Below are positions 1 through 13,499 of a stretch of 64,000 nt of DNA, piece by piece. Numbering within the stretch: position 1 is the stretch's first letter; each line of letters starts with the position of its first letter. The notes beneath the pieces were generated by a model that worked only from the letters and a program-made list of their open reading frames with translations, searched no databases and was not told where the DNA came from. The translations under genes were made by a program, and so were the position numbers. The DNA is from Icerya purchasi (lineage: Eukaryota > Arthropoda > Insecta > Hemiptera > Monophlebidae), in the NCBI GenBank assembly GCA_039619475.1, contig CM077115.1, positions 184,790,106 to 184,854,105 on the forward strand. The letters are read 5' to 3'.

Positions 1-192
1 AAAAACAAGAATTTGAAACAAACATAGGTTATAGAAAGACTTCGAATATTTAGTTAAAAATAAGGACCGTTTATTGTTGGCATGCAATATACGAGTACAT
101 GTTTCTCAGAAAGAAAAAATCTTTACACAAATTTATTAAATAAAAAATAAAAAGAAATAAACACCATTTGCATTTAAAGCCCGAGGAAATGG

Positions 193-412
193 GATGGTAA
201 ATAGATGGACAATTTTTAGAATAAATAAATGATATGAAAAAATAAAATTAAAAACAAAAACTAAAAAGTAGATGATTATAGTAATGAACACGGTAGAATA
301 TTTTAGAAATTTAAATTTCAAAGGATTTTTATAAAAACCTGCAACGGAAGCTTCAATAGTCTCTTCTGGAAATATTTACATTCAAACTTTAAATCCTCGC
401 TAAGTGAAGATA
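193..412. repeat. Dispersed repeat R1, left copy
   Basis: This stretch resembles 63115-63318 at the other end of the window in the same orientation. Shared anchors are GGTAAAT followed by ATAAATAAATGATAT (ATAAATGAATGATAT in the partner), and near the end a CAAAYTTKAAATCCT block. Divergence is substantial, so both copies are old. Just upstream, at about 172-191, a degraded version of the ACGGGCAAAGC-type end seen at 63.08 kb is recognisable. No coding sequence is evident. Confidence 0.5.
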
Positions 413-420
413 AAATCACT

Positions 421-3400
421 TTTATGGCAGCAACAACATTGGCAAATATCTTGGTAGTATCATGAATGTTAGTGCATCATTTATCGCTAAAAATTTGTTT
501 ATTTGATAAAATTTCAACTGAAGTGAACATAAATTTAATAAATATTTTCGGAAGAAAATGATTTTAAAAAATTTATTTACGTGAACAATTTCTGCAGCGA
601 TTACCCACCGGAACTCACATAACATTTTATTAAAATCGTCAATGCTTTGCGAGTTTTTATTTACTTGTTTATTCCTTTTATAAAAAAAACAAGTCTTCCT
701 TATCATAATTGTACATTTAATTAAAATTTGCATAATTATGTTCTTACATTTGCATATCTGAATATGTATTTAATGATAATGTTTAAATAGACACAACTTT
801 TAACTGAATATAATTGTAAAAATTATATAAAGATCGTTTACCATTAGATGTTTTTCAAAGCACCTTAATTACTTCAAAAATCCTGTGTCTCAGTTCATAT
901 TGCATTTTTTGATGTACTAAATAAAATAAGTGGACAAATAATAGACAACAATTTTTCTATGTTCCAGAGTGTAATTATGGTTTCTGAGATTGTTATTTTT
1001 GTTGTATTGCCGTAAGATTTCTTCTAAAATTTATTTCCCTTAAATTTTTTATTTAATTTATTACCATTATTTCCGTAAATCTTTATTATTACGAAATGCC
1101 TGTTAAAAAAATTCTTAACCATATGGGTACATTAAATAATGATTGGAATGTTTTAACTATGCATTTATTTATCGAGAACTACTTTTTTAATATTAAAAAA
1201 AAGTTGTAACCATGATTTTAAAAAAAGTACGATAATTTCTCGAATTTTCATTGTTAATCGCTTTTATAACTTTATTTTGTTAATATAATCTTTCTCTCAA
1301 TGCATAATGCTGCATATCATCCGAGCCGGGATAAAGTCTTCAAATTAAAGTTTAACTATAAAACTTTATTTTTATATCGATTACAATACAAAATGAGTAA
1401 TGTAGTAGAATACATGTGGTACAATATTCATAATTGTGCTTTCGGATGCAATTAATATAATTATATAGTATAAGCATGGTACATCATGCATTTTATAATA
1501 TATTAGTACACTGCAATTCAAACTTTCTGGAAAATTACAGCAAAACTCGCTAAATGTTAATTGTTAACAGTTTTAAGGCACCGGTGTACAGCTAACATCT
1601 GCTGGCGCCACGGATAGGGAAAGAAGCAAAAAAAGTGGTATGATCGTGTCGCGTTCCAAATTCTTAGTTTTAGCGCTACGACTCAAATCTAGCTCAAAAT
1701 ATTATTAATCATTTTGCAAAAAAAAAAAAAAAAACATGCAAGAACTGACAAAAAAGTCTTATAAGATACATTGATAATTTGAACTATTGAAGAATCTCAG
1801 ACAATTAAATTTTCAATTTTCTGACAACCATAGTGTGCAAAAAATGCTTATTATTTGCTATAGTGTTAAATATTTAGAAATGTCTTGAAACACTTCAAAA
1901 ATAGCTACTTCATTAATACTTTGCATAAGTGCATCAGGAAAAAATATTACCAGTCTACCTAGTATACAAGCTCAATGTTTATGGGATACCTAAACCATTT
2001 AACATACAATATATGTAACTTCAGTAATTTGGACGGATTTGTTAAGTACCTTTTAAAGTATTATTCTTTTAAGAATGACAAACTATAATCTCAGAAAGTT
2101 CTCATTGATGATAATTTATCATCTTATTTCTTTGACTAAATTTACATTTATGAAACAAAATAATTTTTTCATGCAAGGAAAACAACAGCTGGCAAAAGAT
2201 ATTCAGTAGATAGGAAAAAAGTATACGGCCAAAGACGTGAAATTCTTATGAAACAAGAATTTCCTTATTTATTAAAGAAATTGGCCGGTAAAGTAGTTTT
2301 TCCTTTTAAATCCACATCCTTAATATTGTTAGTGATTATGGATTTCAGTTCTTAGATATAACATAGGCTTTGCTTAACAATAACTGTAAGAATACCACTC
2401 TTTTATGTTTCTTTTTTTTATCTCATCTTTATGCATTATTAACTTCTACATATAGTGCTCTAAATTTTCTATTTTACTCGATGTGTCACTAGTAATAACA
2501 GTAATTATTTTTCCTTAAACCATCTCTTAGTATGATTATATTCAAAAAATAAAACAGAACCAAGATAGAAATAAAGTTAATCAGAAAAATATATAGTTTA
2601 ATTAATTATTAAAAGCCAGTAATTAAACAGTAACATCAGTCAGTGATGCAGAAATTGGTAATTTATTCGATTGAAAAAACACAATTTATAAAGAAAATCT
2701 TTAAATTATTAATAAAAAGAAGATGTCATAAATAAATATAATTATTAAAAAATTTTGTGCAAAATGAAAAATATTATTGGAAATGATAAACTGAGTAGAG
2801 TTATTAAACTCGGCAAAAGTTTATTTTTAATAATTAAACTAAATCCCTAAAATCGATTTTATATTTATTTTTAAAAGTTAATAATTATGTAAAATATAAT
2901 TAAATTTTTTTATAGACTCCGAATCGATAACCTTACTTAGTGATATCGATTATTCATAATTAGAAACGGTTGAAATATTGAGCCATTTAAATTTTGAAGT
3001 TTCGTAATGAAAATTGAATTTTAAATTTTTTATTATTGTTCAATTTTTTTCATAGTTTTTAACAAAATGGGTAATTGCCTAAAGTATTGTTTTATGTAAT
3101 ATTACAGCGGAAAAACTTCATATTATATCTAAACGTATACATTTGAAAAAAAATGTTAGTTTTTTACAAAGTTGAATCGGAATTACAAAAATTAAAATTT
3201 AACAGTTTATTAATCCGATTTCAAGATTGAACTACTAGCTAAAAGGTGCATGTAGTTTGTGACATGTCAAATACATTAAAAAAATTCAAAAGTATGTTGA
3301 AAGTGTAAATATTGTATAATTATGTAAATTTCTAAGATTTCATCTAAACTTATTTAATATGAAAAAATGAGAATTTATTTTTGTATAAATCTATATTGGC

Positions 3401-5915
3401 ATTTAATTTATTCGTTACATTTTTTTCAATTTCTAATTTCCTAATGGCCGGTTTATTATGCTTTATGCTGAATATGAAAAAGAGAGAATTGTAACACTAT
3501 GCCGTTTAACATTACTTTCTTTTTTAAATAAAAACATGTTTAAATTATATTACGCATAATTTCTAAGATGTACATGAATTTTGCGTTAATTGTATTAAGT
3601 CACAGTATGTATAAATCTTATTAATTAATGAAAATTTTACTATATAGAACAACGGTGTATAGTTGTGCAGCGTAATGTGCATACTCCGTATTGGAATCTA
3701 AATATAGCGGTCTATAAATATGTTCTATCAATTACACACTATGGGGTGTGATTTGATTATGTATAGTATGGTAAGTTGAACCCGCTAGCAAATTACTTAT
3801 TTATTGCTATTTATTTATCTTACAAGAATTTAAAAATATTGTTACGATTCATTAATAAAATGTAACTACATAAAAGCAATATTCAACATATAGTAAAAAT
3901 AAATTGAAAATACGCTGCGTATAGTAGCTGATCAGTGCCCCCAGTTCGTATTGCCTTTTTTACTTCGTATTTTTACGTAAAATGTCATTGTTTAGTTCAG
4001 TTACTATACAAAAAAATTGATAAGTTTATTTTATATCTTACTGAAAATTTTTAAAAAATACGAATTTGTAATTTTTGGATTTTAAAATATTTCAAATTTA
4101 ATGTTAATATATGAAAAGGTTCACACTATTTCTTTATATCAATTTAAGAATTAGTGTAATTATTTACTTTCGGATTTTAAAAAATTGTTATAAATTTATG
4201 ATAAGTTTTATTATTAGAAAATTAATTTTTAAAGTTGGAAATGATTTATGAAGTAAGAAGAATGCTCCCATTCACAGTTTGTGTTAATTTACACATTATG
4301 AATAAGACCAAAAATGAACTGAAGCCACTCGTGTGCTCGCTTACCATATAAATTATCATCCAAAATGTAAATGTAACAGTTTAATGGGCAAATCTGTATT
4401 CCATAGTTTAATTTAATCAATACATTATTAGTTTTAGTTGAAAATAAATGATGTTATTACCTACTTCGACGTACCGTAATATGCAAATATTATGTGTGTA
4501 ATACGAAATTTTAAAAAGTATTATTTATGCATACGTCTAAGTTTATCATTTATTTCTAATAGACACTGAAAATTTAATTTCTAAGTTTAAAAAAAAAAAA
4601 GAAAAACGATTTGTCAAATTCATTTTATACGACATTTAGGCTTGTAATATATACGGAGAAAAATATTAGGGAAAAGTCAGTTACAGATTAATACAGATCT
4701 AAATTATGTCACGTTAATAAAAAAATATAATTAACTGGCTGTTTTTTGTTTTTTTTTTAGACAAAAAAAGTTTTGTATTATTGCTTCAATCAGAAATAGA
4801 TCATTATCGAAATCAGCGTTTAATGGAAACAAATATCTAAAACTAAAAAACGAATGTACCTGTAAACAGTTATTATCAAAGACAAAGCTGGATTAAACAT
4901 ATTTCTTATAAATTTAACTCATTGGTATTCGAATCTTAATATTTTGTGAATTTTATAATTGTATTTTTAATGCATTTGGGTGCAAAATATTTATTTATTT
5001 TTATTCAAGTAAACATTTATTTTTTAGGCCAAGGTTGTCCAACTTAGGTACAATAAGAGACCAATATTTGAGATGCTTTTACGGAGAACCATGTTACATA
5101 TTAGGTAATATTTTTAAGTGAAAGCGCTTAAAAAGAATTTTGTTTATTACCGTAATTAAATACTTTACATGTTTTCATTCATACTTCAGAATTTTTAATC
5201 ATTTATTAATCCCTTTTTCATATTTTGGTTTACTGTTATTCCTAAGAAATTACTACTCATAATTTGCATAAACTCAAATATTCATCTTCTTCAAATCAGT
5301 CGTACAAATATTGGATCAAACATTCAAATAACAAAACAACTGGAAATTTAAAAAATAAAAATAAACCGAGAATATTATTTAAAAGCCAAAAAAGAAATGT
5401 TTATCTACTTACCAAAATAAAGTCGGAAGAGCGACGACTGAAGTTTTATCACTTGCATCAGTCATAGCCGGAACATTTACAGCACTGGTCGGTTTAAGCG
5501 AACGAAAAAGCAATTTCTTAACATTTATTTTTTATATAGTTTAAATTAAAAACCACAGATGTTACAAACATTTAAAAATTGAGGGATTTAATTTTTCAAC
5601 GCGAAAAATTCTTGTGAACTATTTTCCACACAGAGCTATCTAAATTGTATAAAACTAGACTTCCGCATTTTATTCCCGGTTCTTTTAAAAACTCGCAGTT
5701 GCCGATAACGAAGTATTTCGATTTTATTTCTACCCGTACTGATCATTTTTGCTATATATTACAAAATCTGGGTTTGTTTAACAGTTTTCTATACAAAGTT
5801 TATGACAGATAATGCAGTGAATTGCTGGGTAGGCTACTTTTTTTTTCTTAAAACAACCAATAAATACCGGGTTTTCTTCGACCGTAGCGGGAATCTCATT
5901 TGCTATTATCGTAAA
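421..5915. other. AT-rich sequence, no gene seen
   Basis: This span is strongly A/T-rich with many short homopolymers, including an A15 run near 1720. Open frames do not exceed about 100 codons and have the low-complexity composition expected of chance frames in such DNA. I recognise no protein domain, RNA gene or clear inverted-terminal element. Confidence 0.6.
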
Positions 5916-5917
5916 TA

Positions 5918-6865
5918 CAGTAAAACTCCGATTATCCGTGTTAATTGGGGATTCATCATGCACGGATACGGGAAAACACGGTTCATCTGCCACCTGCCGT
6001 TCCGCGAGTTTTTATGTATCCCGAGCCTTGCGACCCAAGTAATATGTGGATTGGGGGCTCTTCACTCCATTTCGTACTATGAAATGATAGTTGACCAACT
6101 ACGATTGCAATTGTATAATTTTCTGTATCGTTTTGCTTTTTTGCTTTATAATAAATACGTATAATAGTACTGTATATGAAATGATAGCTGTGATATAAAA
6201 CCCCGTTTAGCGAGAAGGAAACTGGATTATTTAGATTAATTTAATTAAGTAAATACTATATAATATACAGAAGATTTCTAAAATTCTCAAAGTTTTTAAT
6301 TATTTTATATACTGTATACTAACAAGACGAAGAAATAAGGTCCCAAAGTAGAGTAGAAACAAAATTGAAATGAACATAACGTACAGAAAAAGTGTTATAA
6401 AAAGGAATAGAATTAGACTAGATATTAATTTTTATTAAAAAAGTCAGTCAGTTTCTTTTATCTCTTTCTCTTTGCCGTATCTTCTCGTCTGGAAATGTTC
6501 TAATTGCAGAATGTTTGTGAACGTTGCATCTGTCTGCTGCTCGAAATACGTGATCACAGTCTGTAATGCAACGCAGTTTTACAGCTTACTGGCTGTTCTG
6601 GTACTCCAGCGTTTCGACTTCGTCTTCATTTCCCGATTCAGAATCCCTATTGATTTCATTTAAAATTTCTTCATCAGTAGAAATACGCTTAAGTAAGATC
6701 AATTTCATAATTATCTATCCACTCCTCCATATTTTCATCATCAACATGTTCAAATTCCTTCCCATCACAATTTGGAACCTTTTTTGCAGGAAGCACGCGA
6801 GTTTAAAGAGATGCACGGTTAATCTCCCAACCGGTTAAAATACACGGATAATTGCGGTTTTACTG
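5918..6865 (-). mobile_element. pogo/Tigger-like DNA transposon, internally deleted
   Basis: The ends are near-perfect inverted repeats. The left end begins CAGTAAAACTCCGATTATCC, and the right end read on the minus strand begins CAGTAAAACCGCAATTATCC, with GTGT following in both. A TA dinucleotide flanks each side, the expected target duplication of Tc1/mariner-class elements, and CAGTA..ACC termini are typical of the pogo/Tigger group. At 948 bp it is far shorter than an autonomous Tigger (about 2.4 kb). What remains of the coding part is a transposase C-terminus on the minus strand, so the element is an internal-deletion derivative. Confidence 0.75.
6444..6740 (-). pseudogene. pogo/Tigger-type transposase C-terminal remnant
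   Basis: On the minus strand, fragments in two frames resemble the tail of a Tigger/pogo transposase. First comes a stretch with STDEEILNEINRD, an acidic linker of the kind that follows the DDE domain in this group. Then, after a frame change, comes a helix-like tail containing YFEQQTDAT and a basic KEKEIKETD end before a TGA. The helix-turn-helix DNA-binding region and the DDE catalytic core are absent, so no active enzyme could be made. It lies inside inverted terminal repeats with TA target sites, which supports the assignment. The match is from remembered family patterns, not from a search. Confidence 0.55.
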
Positions 6866-6867
6866 TA

Positions 6868-7630
6868 CTTAGTAAATCTACTTAATTATTAATAGCGTAA
6901 TGAATGTCCTTCATTTTGTAGTTCTATGCAGAGAACACCTGTCTGGTAATTTTTTTATCATGCAATGCGGTAAAATAATAGAGATAAATATCACAATTTG
7001 ACTTATGCCTGTTCCATTGTTGCTTTCTTCTGGATATAGTGACAGATGGGAATTTTTTTCACCAAACTTTGATGTACATGTTCTACTATATCGGTAATCT
7101 TTGTATTATCTAGTAGAAACTGGTACCGGTTCAAATTTTGCAACCATTATAATGTCCAAAACCTTTGTCATTTCAGCAGCGTATTTTTTTGTGCCGTTTG
7201 TAAAAGTTTTTTTTTTCTCGCAAATTCAAAAGAAATAATGAACGAAGTATGTAAAGCATATGATTATACACTTGAAAAATTAGCATATCTGTAGCTTTTT
7301 GTCTAGATTTGCTATCAAAACTACCCGAGATTAATCTTCACACGTTTTGAACTTTTCCTGTATTGTTAAATAATATCATTTCACTTTGTATTCTTTACAA
7401 ACGGTATAAGTAATTGATAATAACTTAATTTACCTTTGTTATTCAATTATTTTCTATCGTTTTTAATTAGTTTTACTTTCGTCATCGGTTTTTGTTGAAC
7501 TGATTTTAAAAAGAAAATTTTAAGGAAAATAAAATATTTATATAGCGATGCTAACAGTCGACGAAAGAGACATCACGGAAACAAGCGGATAATGAAATGA
7601 ACCATGTTTTTAATAGCCCGAGAGCTCATC
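6868..7630. other. AT-rich spacer, nothing recognised
   Basis: No open frame, inverted repeat or known terminal motif stands out between the pogo-like element and the repeat beginning near 7640. Confidence 0.5.
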
Positions 7631-7639
7631 AACATTTTT

Positions 7640-7960
7640 GGGTAGGTATTTGAGGCACTTCGAAAACTTGCTCAATACGTCCTTTAGTAATACCTAAATG
7701 TGAAAAGACAGACCTGGCTGAAGGGTTAGAGGGCTTAAGCGACCCTTAAATGTTTAAAGATGGGGAAATTTTTTTGCAAAAAATGTATTTGAGGCACGAT
7801 GAAATTTTAATATGTTAAAATTTAGTATTTGGAGGGTTAAAAAATCGAAAACCCAGATTATTTACCCGGTGCAAAAGTGTTGCCAGGTGCTGGCAAAGTT
7901 ACGTTTTAAAAAATCGAAAAAATGTACTTGAGACACGATGAAAGATAATATTCGTAGCTA
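7640..7960. repeat. Diverged ~140-bp direct repeat, about 2.3 units
   Basis: A core resembling TATTTGAGGCACGATGAAA recurs near 7646, 7786 and 7924, giving spacings of about 140 and 138 bases. The last two copies share more context (AAAAAATGTAYTTGAGRCACGATGAAA) than the first. The unit also carries the phrase AAAAAATCGAAAA. It may be a fragment of a satellite or of a larger dispersed element. No coding signal is seen. Confidence 0.4.
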
Positions 7961-8282
7961 AAAATAAATATTTACAAAAAGACGGGTCGTTTCGATGAGA
8001 CATTTTACCTGTCAGGCGATTGGGAATGTTCAACGTGAGTGTGAGTGAGTAGCGCTATGGGTAGGTTAAAGTGTAAGAGGGAGCGTACATCGGCAGCTGT
8101 CTCAGTTGAAGGACGCTGGGATGCGATTGGCTCTCGCGTAACAACGTGACTTATAGCACGTTAGAGGGTTTTCCTAGTATTTTGGAGTACTCTCAATCCT
8201 ATGATACAGCGTATTTCTGTATCACATGTTATTATTCTATAGTTCTGTTATTTCTGATGTGCAATGTGGATCTGCTGAATTA

Positions 8283-9572
8283 CACAGTACAAATATGTTT
8301 TGAGGGATTTCCAAAAGATAACACAATTAGTATTAAATCGCATCGCGCCATCTTGCGAGTATTTTCATATTGAAGCGCAATCATTTCTCTCTAAAAATAA
8401 TCAGTATGTTCCGTTTCGTTAAAGTGTACACAACATTTTTTTTTGTGTTCTAACTATATCAAACTTGGTGCCGACGAAACGCAATTTGCGGGAAGCGCTG
8501 CTTTTTTGTTTTAATTTGAAGAAAAGTGCAGCTGATAGACATCGATTGCTGTGTAAAGCATATGGAGACCATGCTTCATCAATAAAAACATGTGAGTACT
8601 GGCTCCGGCGTTTTAAAAGTGGCGATTTTAACACCACTGACAAAGAACGCAAAGGAAGGCCAGTAAAGTTTGAAGACGCTGAATTGGAAGCGTTATTGGA
8701 CTAAGATTCATACCAAACTCAAGAAGAGCTCGCTGAAACTTTGGGAGTAACTAACAAGTGATTTCAAACCGTCTCAAGGCCATGGGTATGATGAAAAAAC
8801 AAGGAAATTGGGTTGCGTATGAACTCAAGTCAAAAGACGTCAAACGCGGTTTTTTCACGTGCGAACAACTGCTCCAAAGATAAAATCAAAAGGTTTCTTT
8901 TGCATCGAATTGTGACGAGGGACGAAAAGTGGATTCACTACAACAACCCAAAGCGCAGAAAATTGTGTGGTAAGTCCGGTCGTGCAACAACTTCAACAGC
9001 AAAACCGAATATTGATGGCAAGAAGCTAATGCTGTGTATCTGGTAGGATCAGCTCAGAGTGATCTACTATAAGCTACTTCAGCCTAACGAAACCGTCATT
9101 GAAGAACATTACTGACAACAACTGGTGCAATTAAGCCGAACATTGAAGTTCAAACGTCCATAATATACCAAAAGACGTGACAAAGTGATCTTTCCGCATG
9201 ACAACGTTCGACCATATGTTGCAAAAGTCGTCAAGGAAACTTCGGAGGCACTTTGATTGGATGTCCTACCCTACCCGTTGTATTCACCAGACTTTACTCC
9301 TTCCGACTACAACTTGTTCCGGCCGATGATTCATGACCTGATTGAGCAGCACTTCACTTCTTTCGAAGAATACAAAAATCGGGTCGATTCTTGGATCTCC
9401 TTAAAAGATGAAGAATTTTTTGAACACGGAATCCGTATATTATCTAAAAGACGGCAAAAAGTCGTAGCTAACGACGGACAATACTTTGAATCAAATGCAT
9501 TGTACCAACTTCTCTGAATAAAGCTTCGAAGTTACCAAAAAAAAAACCCTCAAAATGTATTTGTACTCCCAA
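8283..9572 (+). mobile_element. mariner-family transposon, decayed, with terminal inverted repeats
   Basis: Inverted repeats bound the element. The left arm at 8285-8308 contains AGTACAAATATGTTTTGAGG, and the reverse complement of 9545-9568 contains AGTACAAATACATTTTGAGG, matching at 20 of 24 positions over the arm. TA dinucleotides lie next to both ends, although the exact left boundary is uncertain by about two bases. The length of about 1.29 kb is normal for a full mariner. The enclosed transposase is broken by several stops and frame changes, so the copy is dead but nearly full length. Confidence 0.8.
8465..9517 (+). pseudogene. mariner transposase (DD34D) pseudogene
   Basis: The reading can be followed through most of a mariner transposase of about 345 residues. 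The N-terminal helix-turn-helix part (FCFNLKKSAADRHRLL, then RRFKSGDFN) runs to a stop at 8704. The segment around TQEELAETLGVT follows, then the first catalytic aspartate in VTRDEKWIHY, the second in HDNVRPY, and the third in SPDFTPSDYNLF. Exactly 34 positions, counting one stop codon, separate the second and third aspartates, which is the mariner D34D signature. The C-terminus ends with VANDGQYFESN, also typical. At least four in-frame stops and one frame change remove function. It lies inside the inverted repeats of the 8283-9572 element. Confidence 0.85.
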
Positions 9573-12500
9573 TAACACTAAATTTTTTATCATAAATCTA
9601 ATTTTTAAAATTCTTAGAATTTAGTTTACATATCCAATTTTTCATTTTCATAATACACGTTCAATTGGGTATATGGTATGCTAACGGTAAAAATAAAAGA
9701 TTAAACTTTGTTATGATCTTGCTGATCTAGGTTGTCGGATTTAAAACAGATTTAAAATGTGTGGTCAGATGCAGCTCGATGTTCTCATTTGTATGATTTT
9801 TTTGTTTTTAAACTTATAAACAATTTAGTAATAAAAAAATCTTTAACGATTTTTAAATTACTCCAATATATTTTTTATAAACAACAGTAGAATTAGAACT
9901 TGGCAGTAAACAAGAACAATTCAAAAGGGAAGATACATTTCAGAAGAATCAACTAAAAGATTTACAAGTTCAAAAACATCGTTGAAGAGTCTGTTAATGT
10001 TAAAAAAAATGATGGAGATCAAAATAATTTACATACTAAAAGTAAGATTTTTTTTTTGATAAAAAAAGTTTAACTATACATATATATATATATATTTGTA
10101 AATTTTACATTTTATTTCCAAACATTATCAAATTATTCTGTAAGTTTTGTTGAAAATATGTTATCCTGTCCTTTTACACAATTTTTCAGTATTTATATCC
10201 GATTTCTTCGTGAGTAGTAAGCGTGAATTTGGCTTTTACATTTATTTTTGCCTTCATTATTGATTTATTATTGTTTATTTTTCTTTAATTTGTAACTAGA
10301 TGGAATTTAACAATTGCGTCCATTAATATTACATTAATTTAAATTTTCGGTAATTGCAATATTACAAAGAAAAAGTATGCCCTGAATTTGTATTAAGTAA
10401 AAAGTTATTTTTTTAGACATCAGATGTATTTTAATGTATCTTTAAATGTCGTTTATACTATTGCATCGATAAGAAGTAGTAAATACTGTTTTACTTCACT
10501 TTAATACTTGGCTGATTATAAGAATTTTATCCTACATTGTATTCTGATTTAAATAAACGACATATCTGGAGGTTTTGCAAGAACTAACTTTTAGTACGTT
10601 AATAGATTATAATTAACTGTATTTTTGGGTAACCTATGAAGAAAACTGATCGAAAAGATCGGCAGTGGGCAGGGAAAATACACAAGAGTATATATTATTT
10701 GTGTACAGGACAAAAATAACCAAAAGAAGAGCGAAATATAGTTATTACCTTCTGGACAAATGAAAAAAATATTACGGTATTGGAAATTGGTAACTTGCAA
10801 TAGATCTATAAATATATACCAGAATAGAAAAGAAAATGCTTATCTTTTTCAGTGTAATCAGCTACTATCGTATGTTATTGATGCATAAATGACTATAAAT
10901 AAAACTGGCATTAAAAAATTGTAGAAAATTTTTAACAAGTTCAAAAAAGCTACGAAATCTCTACAACGTATTCAAATAAATATTGGAACAATTTAATGGT
11001 AATTATTGCTTCAGTTGAGGAATAATGATTTGGTAGTGCGAGTTAGTGATGAGTAGGTCCGGAAGGATGTGTATTTACGGTTCTGTATACCACAGCAGAG
11101 TTGATAATGTAACTTCGATTACAATTTTGGATATGTATCTGTAACTCCGATCCAGCGATGATAACATTCAGGTTCACACGATTCCGCTATAGAAGCTAAA
11201 ATATTGGCCTCAAACATAACATCAAATTCTGCGTAATTTTCCTATCTTTTTCCCATATTTTTTTCTTAGCGGCAAATTTAGCAAAAAAACGGGTTTTTCG
11301 ACAATTTCGCTCATATCTTTTTTGTAACAAGTAAATTAATTGTGCAATAGAACTCGTTATATATGTATTTATTAGATACTTGTATTATAATATAGGTAGT
11401 TGATTTGGTTTCATAAATTTTAAAGAGTTAACGAAGGATTAAGTTTTCTGATTTTAAAATGTATAAATTATGGCTTAGTTCCATTTTATTTATTGTTTTT
11501 CATTTTTGTTTAACATAGGAGATTGGCTGATTTAAGTTCCTTTTCCGAACATTTAAAATTAAAAAAAAATACATTCCCCTGAATTAATAGCGATAAAATG
11601 ATTAAAGCTATAATTACACAAATTTCCATTGAAATATGAGCAATAAACATCTTGTTCAGTATGCTCATTAAGATTGAGTTAAACTTATTTTTTAGCTGTT
11701 GGTTCAAATAAATTTTAATTGATCTAGTAATTAAGTGATTAATAATTTAATTTGCAAGCAAATTAATTTTTTTTTTGGAAAAAGGTGCATTATTTTGTTA
11801 ATACAGATTATGTTTCATGTTGTTTAATAGGAGAAAATAAAAAAAAAATGTCCTAAAAATCATAATAATCTCAAATGATAATAACAGTTTATACTTATGT
11901 TTTTTGGTAGCGTTAATATTTGTTTGGTCAAATTGGTGATTTTCTTTTTTGTTTTGTGTATATTAAAATTCAGTGGAAAATAATAAAAAATAGTACTATA
12001 ATTTTTCAGTGTAATTCGGACTAGAAAAAATTAATTTATTATTAATTCATTTTTAATCAATTTTTGTTAATTTGAATAACATCTGTTTATTAAATTACAT
12101 AATTATGAAGAGATGTTTCAATAATTTGAATTGAATTTTTCTGTTTATAAATGGTATTCAAGCTGCAGATAGAAAAAATATAGTTCATTTCACTTTTAAA
12201 TTCTAACAACATATTTTTGTGTTATGACTATGTTATTTCTACGCTATTGGTAATAAGAAGCTCTTGTTAATGTTTTTACATTATTTAGAAATTCTGTTAT
12301 GAAATTTATCACGTTTTTCAGTTATTCGTGTGGAACATTTATTTTTTCCTTCTATTTTTAATCTTTCTTTTTTTTATTACGAATGACATAGGCAATTGAA
12401 ATAAACTTCTCTATAAATATTATAAAAGAACTTTAACATCAGGTGGTTCAGAAATTTTTTCTTAGCGAAGTTCGGAAGACCACGTTATGTATTATGTATA

Positions 12501-13499
12501 CTATATATGTTTTTGCTTCTTGATTGTGTAATTTTTCTTTGGAAACTTGAACTGAATATTGTGTTAATTGATTTTTTGTGTATTTCATTAGTGAAATGTA
12601 TTATTTAAATGTTTATTTGTATCAATTCGTACTTCATTTTTGTAATTCTAACCAATAAAATCGCGAGCACGAATGATGGAAAATTTTGTACATATGTTAC
12701 ATATGATTTATAAATGTGCTCAGAAAGTTTTCATTTGCGATATAGGACAACATTATATGTTGAATTTAGAAATGTGTGATATACAATTTAGATGTTAAAT
12801 GTTTTTTACTAAATGAAGAATGAATGCACAAGTTATAATTGTCTATTCAAAAATAAGTTCGTTGAACGAGAAATTAGCAGTGTTACAATAAAAGGTTGGT
12901 TTGTTCATAAAATAAATTTAAATAGAATAATTGAATAGGAGTATTCAAAGGACTATAAATTTAATACATTGTTTTCTAAAATTTTAATGCGAAAAACGGT
13001 AAGGATGTATTTTTTTATAGCTTACGCGACCAGTAGCTGGAGTTGCAGTTTTGCTAATTTGACTCGGCGCGTGCAACGAATCCGATTAATTTTCACTCAA
13101 ATTAACATTGTTATGAATAGTTTTTATATTTCACAACCCACATTTTATAGGTTGTCGCTTTAAAGAATCGACAAAATTAAATCAAATTTAAATTGAATTA
13201 TAAAATATATAAAGTTTAATAGTTTAAAAATAAGTTCAATTTTGAACTAGAATATGAAATTAATTTATTCGGAATTTTATTATTTAAGTAAGCATATTGA
13301 TACTGTGATGCAAACAATTTTTGTGCTATAATAGTTTTTAATAGTACAAATAAAAATTTTTTATAGGCTTTTATTTAACTTGCTTTGTCATTTTGTCAGT
13401 CTGGAGGGAATCTTGCGAACGATTTTTCACCTACTTCCCGATGAATTAAAAAAGTGTCCTTTTGCAGAAATGTTTGTTATAGATGACAATACAATATTA
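9573..13499. other. AT-rich sequence, no gene seen
   Basis: Nearly 4 kb of A/T-rich DNA follows the mariner. A short TA run lies at about 10076-10096. The part around 11030-11300 is somewhat less A/T-rich but has no readable protein or terminal repeats. Open frames are short and low in complexity. Confidence 0.6.

Noticed and set aside
422..733. 103-codon minus-strand frame
   Set aside because: No motif or codon pattern beyond what AT-rich chance frames give, and no neighbouring signals.
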